Assembly: GCA_036497945.1 (NCBI GenBank)
Contig: DASXIN010000076.1
Location: 1-64,000, forward strand
DNA length: 64,000 nucleotides
Direction of reading: 5' to 3'
Origin: RYN-230 sp036497945
GTDB taxonomy: Bacteria > Actinomycetota > Actinomycetes > Streptosporangiales > Streptosporangiaceae
The notes beneath the pieces were generated by a model. It was not told the origin of the DNA, did not search any database, and saw only the letters and a list, made by a program, of their open reading frames with translations. Shown in pieces: positions 15,767 through 24,120 of this stretch. The position numbers were made by a program, and so were the translations under genes. Position 1 is the stretch's first letter; every line of letters begins with the position of its first letter.

Positions 15767-17262
15767 CACCGCCCGTGTCCGCAGCCGGTAGCCAGCTGCC
15801 AGCTGCCCTGCCCGCGTCCGTGCTGGCCGACGGCACCGACACGTATGACGTGGCGGTCATCGGCTTCGGCATCGCGGGTGGCTGCGCGGCCCTGGAGGCG
15901 GTCCGGGCCGGCGCGCGGGTGCTGGTGCTGGAGCGCGCGGCCGTGCCCGGCGGGACCAGCTGCCTGGCCGGCGGGCACTTCTACCTGGGCGGCGGCACCC
16001 CGGTGCAGCAGGCGACCGGGCACCAGGACTCGGCCGAGGAAATGTACAAGTACCTGGTCGCGACGGCCAAGGACCCCGAGCACGACAAGATCCGCGCCTA
16101 CTGCGCCGGGTCGGTCGAGCACTTCGGCTGGCTGGAGTCGCTGGGCTTCCGGTTCGAGCGGTCCTACTTCGCCGGCAAGGCGGTGATCCAGCCCGGTACC
16201 GAGGGGCTGATGTTCAGCGGCAACGAGCAGGTGTGGCCGTTCCGCGAGCTGGCCCGGCCGGCGCCACGCGGGCACAAGGTGCCGGTACCCGGGGACACCC
16301 AGGGTGCCCGGCTGGTGGTGGACCTGCTGCGCGACCGGATCGCGGAGACCGGCGCCGAGGTCCGCTACGAGACCGGCGCGACTAACCTGGTCACCGACGA
16401 GGCGGGCGGCGTGGCCGGCGTGGCCTGGCGGTCCTTCGCCGAGACCGGCCTGGTCCGGGCGGGTGCGACCGTGCTCGCCGCCGGGGGTTTCGTGATGAAC
16501 GCCGCCATGGTGGCCGAGCACACCCCGGCGCTCGGCGCGAAGCTGATCACGCTCGGCTCGACCTACGACGACGGACTGGGCATCCGGCTCGGGATGTCGG
16601 TGGCCGCCGACGCCCGGCACATGGACGAGCCGTTCATCACCGCGCCGTTCTACCCGCCGTCGGGGCTGGTCACCGGGCTGATCGTGAACTCCCATGGCGA
16701 GCGTTTCGTGGCCGAGGACTCCTACCACGCGCGGACCTCGCAGTTCGTGCTGGAGCAGGCCGGCGCGGCGGCCTACCTCATCGTGGACAGCGCGCACGTC
16801 GAGCAGCCGCAGATGCCGCTGGTGCCGTTCCTGGACGGCTACGAAACCGTGCCCGAGATGGAGCAGGGCCTCGGCCTATCCGCCGGATCACTGGCCAGGA
16901 CGCTGGCCCGGTACAACGAGCACGCCGCCCGCGGCGAGGACCCGGACTTCCACAAGAGCGCCGAGTGGCTGGCCGCGCAGGACCAGTCCCCATGGGCGGT
17001 GTTCGATCTGCGGCTGGGCCGCGCCGTGTACGCCGGGTTCACGCTCGGCGGCCTGCGCACCACGGTCGACGGGCAGGTGCAGCGCCGCGACGGCTCGGTC
17101 GTCCCGGGGCTGTACGCGGCCGGGGCCTGCGCGTCCAACATCGCCCAGGACGGCAAGGGCTACTGCTCAGGCACCCAGCTCGGCGAGGGGTCGTTCTTCG
17201 GCCGCCGGGCAGGCCGGCACGCGGCACAGGCGACCCGCCCAGTCAGCCCGCCGCCGCGTTGA
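15763..17262 (+). CDS. FAD-dependent 3-ketosteroid dehydrogenase / fumarate-reductase-like flavoprotein
   Basis: 499 residues from GTG 15763, which overlaps the preceding stop. The FAD-binding start is YDVAVIGFGIAGGCAALEA with LVLERA and PGGTSCLAGG; middle segment AGGFVMNAAMVAEH; C-terminal PGLYAAGACASNI and GTQLGEGSFFGRRAG close the FAD site. This pattern belongs to the family holding 3-ketosteroid delta-1-dehydrogenases, flavocytochrome fumarate reductases and urocanate reductases. Context (KstR-like operator, F420-type partner) favours a sterol-type or other hydrophobic ketone substrate; residues deciding this cannot be checked by eye. Confidence 0.8.
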   Translation: MTPPVSAAGSQLPAALPASVLADGTDTYDVAVIGFGIAGGCAALEAVRAGARVLVLERAAVPGGTSCLAGGHFYLGGGTPVQQATGHQDSAEEMYKYLVATAKDPEHDKIRAYCAGSVEHFGWLESLGFRFERSYFAGKAVIQPGTEGLMFSGNEQVWPFRELARPAPRGHKVPVPGDTQGARLVVDLLRDRIAETGAEVRYETGATNLVTDEAGGVAGVAWRSFAETGLVRAGATVLAAGGFVMNAAMVAEHTPALGAKLITLGSTYDDGLGIRLGMSVAADARHMDEPFITAPFYPPSGLVTGLIVNSHGERFVAEDSYHARTSQFVLEQAGAAAYLIVDSAHVEQPQMPLVPFLDGYETVPEMEQGLGLSAGSLARTLARYNEHAARGEDPDFHKSAEWLAAQDQSPWAVFDLRLGRAVYAGFTLGGLRTTVDGQVQRRDGSVVPGLYAAGACASNIAQDGKGYCSGTQLGEGSFFGRRAGRHAAQATRPVSPPPR

Positions 17263-17306
17263 TCCCGGCCTGGAGCGGCCGGGCCCGGCGGAAGCGAGCC
17301 CGGCCG

Positions 17307-17888
17307 CTAGCCCTCGACCCCCCATAGCTGGACGCTGCGGGCCGCCGCGTCGAGGATCAGCTGCGCCTCGATGCCCGCCCGCGTTTCGGGGATCCCCAGC
17401 GCGGACCACTCGCAGACGAACTCCAGCGGCCCGGCCGGCGGCAGGGGCCACGACCACCACCGGGAGAAATGCGAGCGTGGGGTGCCGCCGCCGAGGAACT
17501 GACGCAAGATCGGGCCGTCCGGCGGCGCGTCGGAACCTGGCCCGGGGCCACCGTGCTGGCCGATGACCTTGCGGCCGTCGGACAGCTGAAGCCCGAACCG
17601 CAACGACCGCCGGAGAGCGCGCGGATCCTCGATGCGGCCGAGCGCAGCGTCTGGCCGCTGCTCCCTGGAAAGCCCGCCCCGTTCGGGCCGGAAGTGGGCG
17701 GTCAGGAAGATCTCGAATCCGGCTGAGTAAGCCGATATCCCGGTGACTGCGACGGCCGCCCGGTCGGTCCGGCCGAGCAGCACGGTGTTGATCTGTACTA
17801 CGCCAGGAAGCTCCGCCTCCGGCGGGTCCCACGGATGATGGATCCGGGGCTCCGGCTCAGCAGCTGGCACGTCGTCAAAGAACGCCAT
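17307..17888 (-). CDS. hypothetical actinobacterial protein
   Basis: 193 residues from ATG 17888 (MAFFDDVPAAEPEPRIHHPW). Beta-rich sequence with no signal peptide or membrane segment: ELPGVVQINTVLLGRTDRAA, EIFLTAHFRPE, SRWWSWPLPPAGPLEFVCEW and a closing ILDAAARSVQLWG. The pattern is familiar from many actinomycete genomes as a hypothetical protein with no known function. Convergent with the flavoprotein gene and upstream of the GAF-ANTAR cluster on the same strand. Confidence 0.65.
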   Translation of the reverse strand: MAFFDDVPAAEPEPRIHHPWDPPEAELPGVVQINTVLLGRTDRAAVAVTGISAYSAGFEIFLTAHFRPERGGLSREQRPDAALGRIEDPRALRRSLRFGLQLSDGRKVIGQHGGPGPGSDAPPDGPILRQFLGGGTPRSHFSRWWSWPLPPAGPLEFVCEWSALGIPETRAGIEAQLILDAAARSVQLWGVEG

Positions 17889-17958
17889 ACCAGCCATCGT
17901 GGTCCGGGCCAGCGTGGTACGCCATGGGGTGGCACCCACGTCCGGGGTAGGTCTCGGC

Positions 17959-18687
17959 CTACTGTGCCGTTCGCGCCCACGCGCGCGGATCGAGGGTGCC
18001 GTCGACGGCGGCCTGGGCGACGTCGGTCAGCCGGAGGTTGTTATTGCGGGCATAGGCCCGCAGCCGGGAGAAAGCCTCGGCCAGGTCGGTGCCGGCCCGT
18101 TCCGAGATCACGCCCTTGGCCTGCTCGATCACTACCCGGCTGGTCAGGGCAGAGGAGAGCTGCTCGCTCAGGCGGTGGGCTTCGACGCTGGTCCGGTGCT
18201 GAATGATGCTGAGCGCGGCCAGGTCGGCGAAGGCCCGGGCGACGATGACATCTGCCTCCTGGATCGGGGCAGCGGAGACGCTGAGCAGGTTCAGCGCGCC
18301 AAGCGTCACGTCCCGCAGCCGCAGCGGGAGGGCGAACGCCGACTGGAAACCGGCCTCGCGGGCGGCCGCGCCGAAGGAGGGCCAGCGATCGGACCCCGCC
18401 GCCAGGTTCACCTGCTCGACTGGCTCCCCGGTACGGAAAGCGTCCAGGCACGGGCCTTCCTGGGCCTGCAGCTCGAACAGTTCCAGCAAGCGCATCGCCT
18501 CGCTGGAGGAGGCGATCAGCCCGAGACTCCCGGCCGGGGAGACCAGCATTACCCCGGCGGCGGACACGTCCAGCAGGCTGACGCACCGGTCGGTGACCCC
18601 AGTCAACAGGTCGACGACGTCATAGTCATCGACCAGCGTGTCGGCCATCTCCACCAGGGAGCGGACCACGTCGGATTCCCGGGTCAC
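17959..18687 (-). CDS. GAF-ANTAR antitermination regulator
   Basis: 242 residues from GTG 18687 with GGGG upstream. An N-terminal GAF domain (about 15-165) includes AGVMLVSPAGSLGLIASSSE, AQEGPCLDAFRTGEPV and LRLRDVTLGALNLL. The C-terminal ANTAR domain (about 180-235) is canonical: SRVVIEQAKGVISERAGTDL and AFSRLRAYARNNNLRLTDVA. ANTAR proteins bind paired hexaloop RNA hairpins and prevent transcription termination; the GAF part senses an unknown ligand or redox state. It is the first of two tandem GAF-ANTAR genes. Confidence 0.88.
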   Translation of the reverse strand: MTRESDVVRSLVEMADTLVDDYDVVDLLTGVTDRCVSLLDVSAAGVMLVSPAGSLGLIASSSEAMRLLELFELQAQEGPCLDAFRTGEPVEQVNLAAGSDRWPSFGAAAREAGFQSAFALPLRLRDVTLGALNLLSVSAAPIQEADVIVARAFADLAALSIIQHRTSVEAHRLSEQLSSALTSRVVIEQAKGVISERAGTDLAEAFSRLRAYARNNNLRLTDVAQAAVDGTLDPRAWARTAQ

Positions 18688-18823
18688 GCTAACCCCACTT
18701 TCCTGCTTTCCTGTGGTGTGAGCCGACTCGTCGCAGCCGGCTGGGCGCTGGACTCCTGCCCGGGTGGTAACTCCGATCTTACCGCTGGCCCGGGCCGCTG
18801 CGCGGGCCCGGGCAGGCCGGGTT

Positions 18824-19528
18824 TTATCCGATCCGGAGCCGGCGCGCGATGACGTCGCGGGCCACGTCGGCGAGCAGGCGGCCGTGGCTGAAGGCGTATG
18901 CCCGCAGCCTAATGAGCGCTTCGGTGACGCTGATCCCCTCCTGGACGGAGACGACGCCGGCCGCATTGTGCACCACGAAGTGGAAATCGGCGCCGATCTC
19001 CAGCTCCGCAGCCACCCTGTCGGCGGGCGCACCGGCCTGGGCCTCCAGCACCCAGCGGGCGGCTATATCCGCCATGACCAGCGCATTCGCATACTGTTCG
19101 GCGCCGAGCAGGCCGATCCGGTTGCGATACAAGTTCAGCGCCCCGAGGCGCACCGTGCCGACCCGCAGCGGGAAGCCGAACACCGCCCGCACGCCCGCTG
19201 CCAGCACCGGCGCGCTGAACGCCGGCCACCGGTGCGTCACCGGGTCGGCCAGGTCGGGCTCGGTCACGACCTTGTCCTGCTGGTAGGCGTCCACGCAGGG
19301 GCCCTCCCCCAGGGTGTACTGCAGCTCCTCGATGAGCTGGCTCACCTCGTCGCTGCTGCACAACGACCCCCGTGGTATGTCACCCGACATAAGCATGACC
19401 CCAGCCCCGTCCACCTGGACGATCGCCGGGCAGGCCACACACAGCCGGGCCGCCGACCAGGCGTCTCCGCTGTCCGCCATCTCAGCCATGATCCGCTGCA
19501 GCCTGCTGCCGCTGGGCACGTCAGCCAT
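18824..19528 (-). CDS. second GAF-ANTAR regulator with an atypical ANTAR motif
   Basis: About 234 residues from ATG 19528. The GAF domain has GAGVMLMSGDIPRGSLCSSD, LGEGPCVDAYQQDKVV and VGTVRLGALNLYRN. The ANTAR part is present (ISVTEALIRLRAYAFSHGRL) but the usual Q-A-K-G segment is VHNAAGVVS, so RNA contacts may differ. A GTG at 19582 would add a repeated VVPWA segment arising from a 15-bp tandem duplication; the later ATG is preferred. Likely a paralogue of the neighbouring regulator. Confidence 0.8.
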   Translation of the reverse strand: MADVPSGSRLQRIMAEMADSGDAWSAARLCVACPAIVQVDGAGVMLMSGDIPRGSLCSSDEVSQLIEELQYTLGEGPCVDAYQQDKVVTEPDLADPVTHRWPAFSAPVLAAGVRAVFGFPLRVGTVRLGALNLYRNRIGLLGAEQYANALVMADIAARWVLEAQAGAPADRVAAELEIGADFHFVVHNAAGVVSVQEGISVTEALIRLRAYAFSHGRLLADVARDVIARRLRIG

Positions 19529-19555
19529 CCAGTCCCAGGCGCGGGCCCTGGGCGC

Positions 19556-19585
19556 GGCCCACGGCACAACGGCCCACGGCACAAC
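19556..19585. repeat. 15-bp tandem duplication
   Basis: GGCCCACGGCACAAC occurs twice back to back (19556-19570 and 19571-19585), at or just upstream of the second GAF-ANTAR start. Read on the minus strand it encodes a repeated VVPWA if translated. Confidence 0.9.
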
Positions 19586-19698
19586 GACGATCGTTCACCT
19601 GCCGGCTCCTCCGTGAGATGCGGAAAGCGTCAGCAGGGGCTGGGATAACGCCGTTCTGGGCCCAGCGCGGCGGGCCTCCCCCCGGCCACGCTACGCCA

Positions 19699-20025
19699 TC
19701 AGCGGGCCGGCGGGCCAAGATCGAAGACAATGTCCCGGATATCCCGGATGGCGTGGTCCAGCTCGTCGAGGGCATGGCAGATCTCCCGGGCGCCCCGCTG
19801 GTCGCCAATCAGGCCCAGCGCCCGCTGCAGATCCAGTCCGGCCGAAAACATCCGGCGGATGACGACGTCGTTCATCCGCAGCGCGATCCGATCGCGATCT
19901 TCGATGAGGTACCGGGTGATGAGGTACCGGGTAACGTCGGCTGCGCTGATCGCGTCCGGCTCCGTGGCCACGGCCGCGGCAGCGGGCACGGGCGCGGCAG
20001 CGGGCAAGCTGGCTGTTTGGTGCAT
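19699..20025 (-). CDS. stand-alone HisKA_3-like dimerisation domain lacking the phospho-accepting His
   Basis: 108 residues. After an Ala/Pro-rich leader and a RYLITRYLI repeat it matches the dimerisation/phosphotransfer helices of DevS/DosT-type histidine kinases: DRDRIALRMNDVVIRRMFSA, GLDLQRALGLIGD, then ALDELDHAIRDIRDIVFDL. In kinases the first helix reads like D-L-H-D-x-V-I; here His is replaced by Asn at residue 52 and no ATPase domain follows. It therefore cannot autophosphorylate and may dimerise with, or titrate, a kinase or an ANTAR partner. The gene lies upstream of the two GAF-ANTAR genes, same strand. Confidence 0.65.
   Translation of the reverse strand: MHQTASLPAAAPVPAAAAVATEPDAISAADVTRYLITRYLIEDRDRIALRMNDVVIRRMFSAGLDLQRALGLIGDQRGAREICHALDELDHAIRDIRDIVFDLGPPAR
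19903..19932. repeat. 15-bp tandem duplication inside the degenerate kinase-domain gene
   Basis: GATGAGGTACCGGGT is repeated exactly at 19903-19917 and 19918-19932, producing the RYLITRYLI segment in frame. A 13-base unit GCGGCAGCGGGCA is also repeated 18 bases apart near 19976-20006, in the Ala/Pro leader. Confidence 0.9.
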
Positions 20026-20373
20026 GGGACGCGCTCCCTGGTCGTGGCCAAGTGAGGGTCAGGCCGTGCCACCAGGGTCCGGAGCGGGCAGTCCTGGCCA
20101 CAACATTACGCCGCAGGCACCTTCACGGGTAGCCGGGCGGTCATAATTGGCTGGTCCGCGCCCTTTCCATCGGCGCCGCGGCAGGGTAACGTTAAGCCCG
20201 CTGCTCCGGACCCAGGCGGCTATATCCGTAGGCACTCTGCGAGATATATGGCGTGGGGCCGGGGTTTTTTTTGTGCCCGGAAGCGCACTACGGGGCGCGA
20301 TGGTGAAGGGCTCGGGGGGGCCTGCGTGCGCGGTCGGCCGGCAAGGCCGGCCGCGTACGCCGACACGCTGTCA
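20026..20373. other. 348-bp intergenic stretch with T-run and inverted repeat
   Basis: No gene is supported. It holds an inverted repeat TATATC (20221-20226) and GATATA (20243-20248) and a run of eight T at 20265-20272 after a GGGGCCGGGG block. The sequence is locally AT-rich for this genome and could contain a promoter for the regulator genes reading left, or a terminator for plus-strand transcripts. Confidence 0.4.
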
Positions 20374-22458
20374 TCAGCCGGCCAGCGGGTAGTCCTGCTG
20401 GCTCCGCGCGTAGCCGATGAACTCCTGCAGTGCGGCCGGGTTGGCCATCGCGTTCACGTTGGCCGCCGCCGCCGGGTCCATGCCGAGCAGGATCCGGCGC
20501 ACCGGGACTTCCATCTTCTTGCCGGTGAGCGTGACCGGGATGGCGCCCACCTGGATGATCCGGTCCGGTACGTGCCGCGGCGTGTACTCGGCACGCAGCC
20601 GGGCGCAGATCCTCTCCCGGAGCGCGTCGTCCAGTTCCTGCCCGCCGGCCAGCGTGACGAACAGCGGCATGAAGAAGCCGCCGCCCGGCAGGTCCAGGTT
20701 GACGATCAGGGCATCCTCGATCTCCGGAACCGAGGCGAGCACGGCGTAGATCTCGGCCGTGCCGATGCGCACCCCGTGCCGGTTCAGCGTGGCGTCGGAC
20801 CGGCCCAGCACGAAACAGCCGCCGCGGGCGTTGACCCGGAAGAAGTCGCCCTGCCGCCAGGCGCCCGGGAAATCAGCGAAGTAGGCGGCCCGGTACCGGC
20901 TGCCGTCGGGATCGCCCCAGAAGCCGACCGGCATGGACGGCATCGGTGCGGTGACGACCAGCTCGCCGACCTCACCGGTCACCGGCTGGCCGTGCTCGCT
21001 GAAACTGTGCGCCGCGACCCCGAGGTGCCGGGCCTGGATCTCCCCGGCGTACACCGGCTGCGTCGGAACGCCGCCGACCAGGCCGGTGCACACGTCGGTG
21101 CCGCCGCTGCCGGTGCACAGCCACAGGTCGGGCTTGACGTTGCGGTAGAACCAGGACCCGCACGCGGCGGACACCGGCGAGCCGGCCAGCATGATGGCGC
21201 GCAGCTTGGGTAGCCGGAACCGGTCCCCGGGCACGACGCCGGCCCGGGACATCAGGTCCACGTAGGCCGGGCTGGCGCCGAACAGGGTGACCTGCGCGTC
21301 CTGCGCCACCTGCCACAGCACGTCCGGCTCCGGGTGCGCCGGGCTGCCGTCGAACAGCACCGGGCACACCCCGAGCAGCAGCGAGCTGACTAGGAAGTTC
21401 CACATCATCCAGTCGGTGGTGGTGAAGAAGAACAGCCGCTGGCCAGCGCGCAGGTCCAGGTGCAGGTGCTGCAGCTTGAGCTGTTCCAGCAGGATCCCGC
21501 CGTGCCCGTGCACGATCGGCTTGGGCAGGCCGGTGGTACCGGACGAGAACAGGATCCACAGCGGATGGTCGAACGGCACCTGCTCGAAGCGGAAGTCCTG
21601 GGCCAGCATCGGCGGCCGGTCCAGGGTGGCGGCCCAGCTGACCGCCCACGGAACCGGCGGCTGCAGCCGGTCCGGCTCCAGGTAGGGCAGGTAGATGACG
21701 TGCTGCAGGCTGCCCAGCGCGTCGATGATCTGGCCGAGCTGGGTGGTGCGCGGAAAGTCCCGGCCGCCGTACCGGTACCCGTCCGCGCAGAACAGCACCC
21801 GGGGGGCGAGCTGGCTGAATCGGTCGATCACGCCGCGCCAGCCGAAGTCCGGCGAGCAGCTGGACCAGATGGCGCCGATGCTGGTGGTGGCGAGCATCGC
21901 GATGACCGCCTGCGGGATGTTCGGCAGGCAGGACGCCACCCGGTCACCGGGCCGGACGCCCAGCTCGCGCAACCGGGTGGCCAGCCCCCGGACCTGGCCG
22001 GCCAGGGTTTCCCAGGGCAGCCCGGCCAGCGGGGTCTGCTCGCTGCGGTGGAGCAGCGCGTCGTGGCCAGGACGCTCGTTGCGCAGCACGTGTTCCGCGT
22101 AGTTGAGCCGGGCGCCGGGGAACCACTGCCGCCCGGAGAAGTACTGGTCCCGGCCCGGCTGGTAGTCGGCGCCGGGCTGGGCGGTGCTGGTCAGCACCCG
22201 GCTGGGCGGCGCCGAGGACTGCACGCCGAACCTGTCCCACACTGCCTGCCAGAAGCCGGCCAGGTCGGTGGTGGACCAGCGCCACAGCTCGTCGTAGCCG
22301 CCGAACCGCAGGCCGCGCTCCCGGCCGAGCCAGCCGGTGAACGCGGCCAGGTTCGTGTCCGCGATCTCGGCCGGGCTGGGCGCCCATAGCAGGTCGCCGT
22401 CCGTGGCGGCAGCCGGTGGCCCGGGACGGGCGGGGGGGCGTTCAGACAAAGAGGGCAT
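20374..22458 (-). CDS. acetoacetyl-CoA synthetase (acetoacetate-CoA ligase)
   Basis: 694 residues, the usual length. Adenylate-forming motifs are LWILFSSGTTGLPKPIVHGH (A3), GSPVSAACGSWFYRNVKPDL, CTGSGGTDVCTGLVGGVPTQ (A5 region) and GTAEIYAVLASVPEIEDAL, with the catalytic lysine region VTLTGKKMEVPVRRIL near the C-terminus. It activates acetoacetate (or a close beta-keto acid) to its CoA ester in the cytoplasm. The start overlaps the cupin gene by 17 bases. As last gene of the long catabolic run it would feed the pathway's keto-acid product into central metabolism. Confidence 0.9.
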   Translation of the reverse strand: MPSLSERPPARPGPPAAATDGDLLWAPSPAEIADTNLAAFTGWLGRERGLRFGGYDELWRWSTTDLAGFWQAVWDRFGVQSSAPPSRVLTSTAQPGADYQPGRDQYFSGRQWFPGARLNYAEHVLRNERPGHDALLHRSEQTPLAGLPWETLAGQVRGLATRLRELGVRPGDRVASCLPNIPQAVIAMLATTSIGAIWSSCSPDFGWRGVIDRFSQLAPRVLFCADGYRYGGRDFPRTTQLGQIIDALGSLQHVIYLPYLEPDRLQPPVPWAVSWAATLDRPPMLAQDFRFEQVPFDHPLWILFSSGTTGLPKPIVHGHGGILLEQLKLQHLHLDLRAGQRLFFFTTTDWMMWNFLVSSLLLGVCPVLFDGSPAHPEPDVLWQVAQDAQVTLFGASPAYVDLMSRAGVVPGDRFRLPKLRAIMLAGSPVSAACGSWFYRNVKPDLWLCTGSGGTDVCTGLVGGVPTQPVYAGEIQARHLGVAAHSFSEHGQPVTGEVGELVVTAPMPSMPVGFWGDPDGSRYRAAYFADFPGAWRQGDFFRVNARGGCFVLGRSDATLNRHGVRIGTAEIYAVLASVPEIEDALIVNLDLPGGGFFMPLFVTLAGGQELDDALRERICARLRAEYTPRHVPDRIIQVGAIPVTLTGKKMEVPVRRILLGMDPAAAANVNAMANPAALQEFIGYARSQQDYPLAG

Positions 22459-22933
22459 TGTTGACCGGTAGCCCGTGCTCCTTGCAGTAGCTCAGGTAAT
22501 GGTCGATGTACCAGAACACGTCGAAGGTCTCGGTGAGGTTGTCATCGTCATCGTAGAATTCGAGTGAGCCGTTGAGCCAGAATACGGTTTTCATCCCGTT
22601 GGGGTCATCGCAGACCAGCGTGTGGATGACGCCGGGGCTCTCGTGCACGTAGCCGCCCGGCGTGGCCACCCAGTCGTATTCCAGGTACCGCCAGCTGCCT
22701 TCGAGCACGAACCCGGAGACCGGGCCGCGATGCTTGTGCCGCCCGAGCATGCCGCCGCCTTCCACCCACAGGATGTTGGTGAAGGAGTTGCTGCGCACGT
22801 CGAAGGCGAGATGGCGGATGTACGCCTTGTCCCCGAACGGCACCCACGGGGATGCGTCCTCGCTGCCCGCGATGAACAGGTCGGGGCGCTGGTACTCGCG
22901 CACCACCCGGTCGAGGCTGGTTCCGTCACTCAT
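22442..22933 (-). CDS. cupin dioxygenase of the 2,4'-dihydroxyacetophenone dioxygenase type
   Basis: 163 residues from ATG 22933. One cupin barrel with metal ligands in GGGMLGRHKHRGPVSGFVLE (two His) and TPGGYVHESPGVIHTLV (Glu/His), followed by VFWLNGSLEFYD. The sequence resembles the DAD/ChrR-like cupins that cleave carbon-carbon bonds next to a keto group using iron. Both ends overlap neighbours (8 and 17 bases), so it is co-translated with the dehydrogenase and the ligase. Substrate unknown. Confidence 0.75.
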   Translation of the reverse strand: MSDGTSLDRVVREYQRPDLFIAGSEDASPWVPFGDKAYIRHLAFDVRSNSFTNILWVEGGGMLGRHKHRGPVSGFVLEGSWRYLEYDWVATPGGYVHESPGVIHTLVCDDPNGMKTVFWLNGSLEFYDDDDNLTETFDVFWYIDHYLSYCKEHGLPVNNALFV

Positions 22934-23990
22934 GGCGTTCCTCCTGATCTGCTTGGCCATCGATGGTGACCAGGACTTTGATGGCATCGGCCGCGGTGAC
23001 CACGCACTCGATGGCCGCCTGGGCCTGAGCCAGCGGGAAGCGGTGGGTGAGCAGCGCGGCGAGCAGCGCCTGGTGCGCGTGTACCAGCCGGGCCGCGGCG
23101 GCGAAGTCAGCCGCGGTCGCGCAGCTGGACCCGACCACGTCGATCTCCTTCTCCGGGAAGAGGCCGGGCCGCAGCGGCGCGGTCGCCGAGGACATGCCGA
23201 CCACCACGACCCGGCCCGCCGCGCACACCGCGTCGGCCGCCTGGGCCAGCGCGGCCGGATCACCGGTGGTGTCGATGATCCGGGGCGGGCCCTCGCCGCG
23301 GGCCCAGCCCCGGATGACGCCGGTCACCTCGGCCGGGCTGCCCCAGGCCACCTGCTCGGCGCCCAGCCGGGTGGCCAGGCAGCGCCGCCCGGGCAGCGGA
23401 TCGACGGCCAGCACCCGGGCCCCGGCGGCCCGGACGGCCAGCACCATGGCCAGCCCGATCGGGCCCGCGCCGAGCACCGCGACCCGCTGGCCGGCCCGCA
23501 GTTCGGCCCGCTGCCGGGCATGCACGGCGACCGACATCGGCTCGATGAACGCGGCGGCCTCCGCGCTGAGGTCACCGGCCCGGAACACCTGGCTGGCCGA
23601 CACGCAGAGCCGCTCTTGCAGCCCGCCGTCCCGGTGGATGCCGGTCAGCTCCAGCGACACGCACACGTTCGGGCGGCCGACCCGGCACGGGTAGCAGCGG
23701 CCGCAGGCGTGCAGCGGCCACACCGCCACCCGCTCCCCGGGCCGCAGCCCGGCCGGGCAGTCCTGGCCGGCCGCCTCGATGATGGCGGAGAACTCGTGGC
23801 CCTGCACCCGGGGGAAGAAGGACCTCGCGCCGGACAGCGCGCCCAGCTCGCCGCGGTACACGTGCAGGTCGGACCCGCAGATGCCGACGACCTCCGGCCG
23901 GATCAGCACCTCCTGCGGGCCAGGCGGCCCGGGGTCCGGCAGCTCGTCCAGGGTCAGCACGCCCGGGGACTGGGTCACCGCGGCCAGCAT
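22926..23990 (-). CDS. zinc-dependent medium-chain dehydrogenase
   Basis: 354 residues. Catalytic zinc ligands lie in VGICGSDLHVYRGE (Cys) and VQGHEFSAII (His-Glu); the structural zinc site is CGRCYPCRVGRPNVC with four cysteines; the NAD-binding turn is VAVLGAGPIGLAM. Close to threonine/sorbitol/L-idonate-type dehydrogenases that oxidise a secondary alcohol. Its end overlaps the cupin gene by eight bases. In context it would make the ketone that the cupin and ligase then process. Confidence 0.85.
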   Translation of the reverse strand: MLAAVTQSPGVLTLDELPDPGPPGPQEVLIRPEVVGICGSDLHVYRGELGALSGARSFFPRVQGHEFSAIIEAAGQDCPAGLRPGERVAVWPLHACGRCYPCRVGRPNVCVSLELTGIHRDGGLQERLCVSASQVFRAGDLSAEAAAFIEPMSVAVHARQRAELRAGQRVAVLGAGPIGLAMVLAVRAAGARVLAVDPLPGRRCLATRLGAEQVAWGSPAEVTGVIRGWARGEGPPRIIDTTGDPAALAQAADAVCAAGRVVVVGMSSATAPLRPGLFPEKEIDVVGSSCATAADFAAAARLVHAHQALLAALLTHRFPLAQAQAAIECVVTAADAIKVLVTIDGQADQEERHE

Positions 23991-24120
23991 CGGCGCTTCG
24001 CGCTCCCTCCGTGTTCACCTGGAGGGTCGCACCGCTACCCAGCCGGCACATCAGGCCGGCCCCCAAACCCGCGCCCCGCTTCCTGTGCCCACCCACAACC
24101 GGCTCGTCAGGCCCAGCCGC

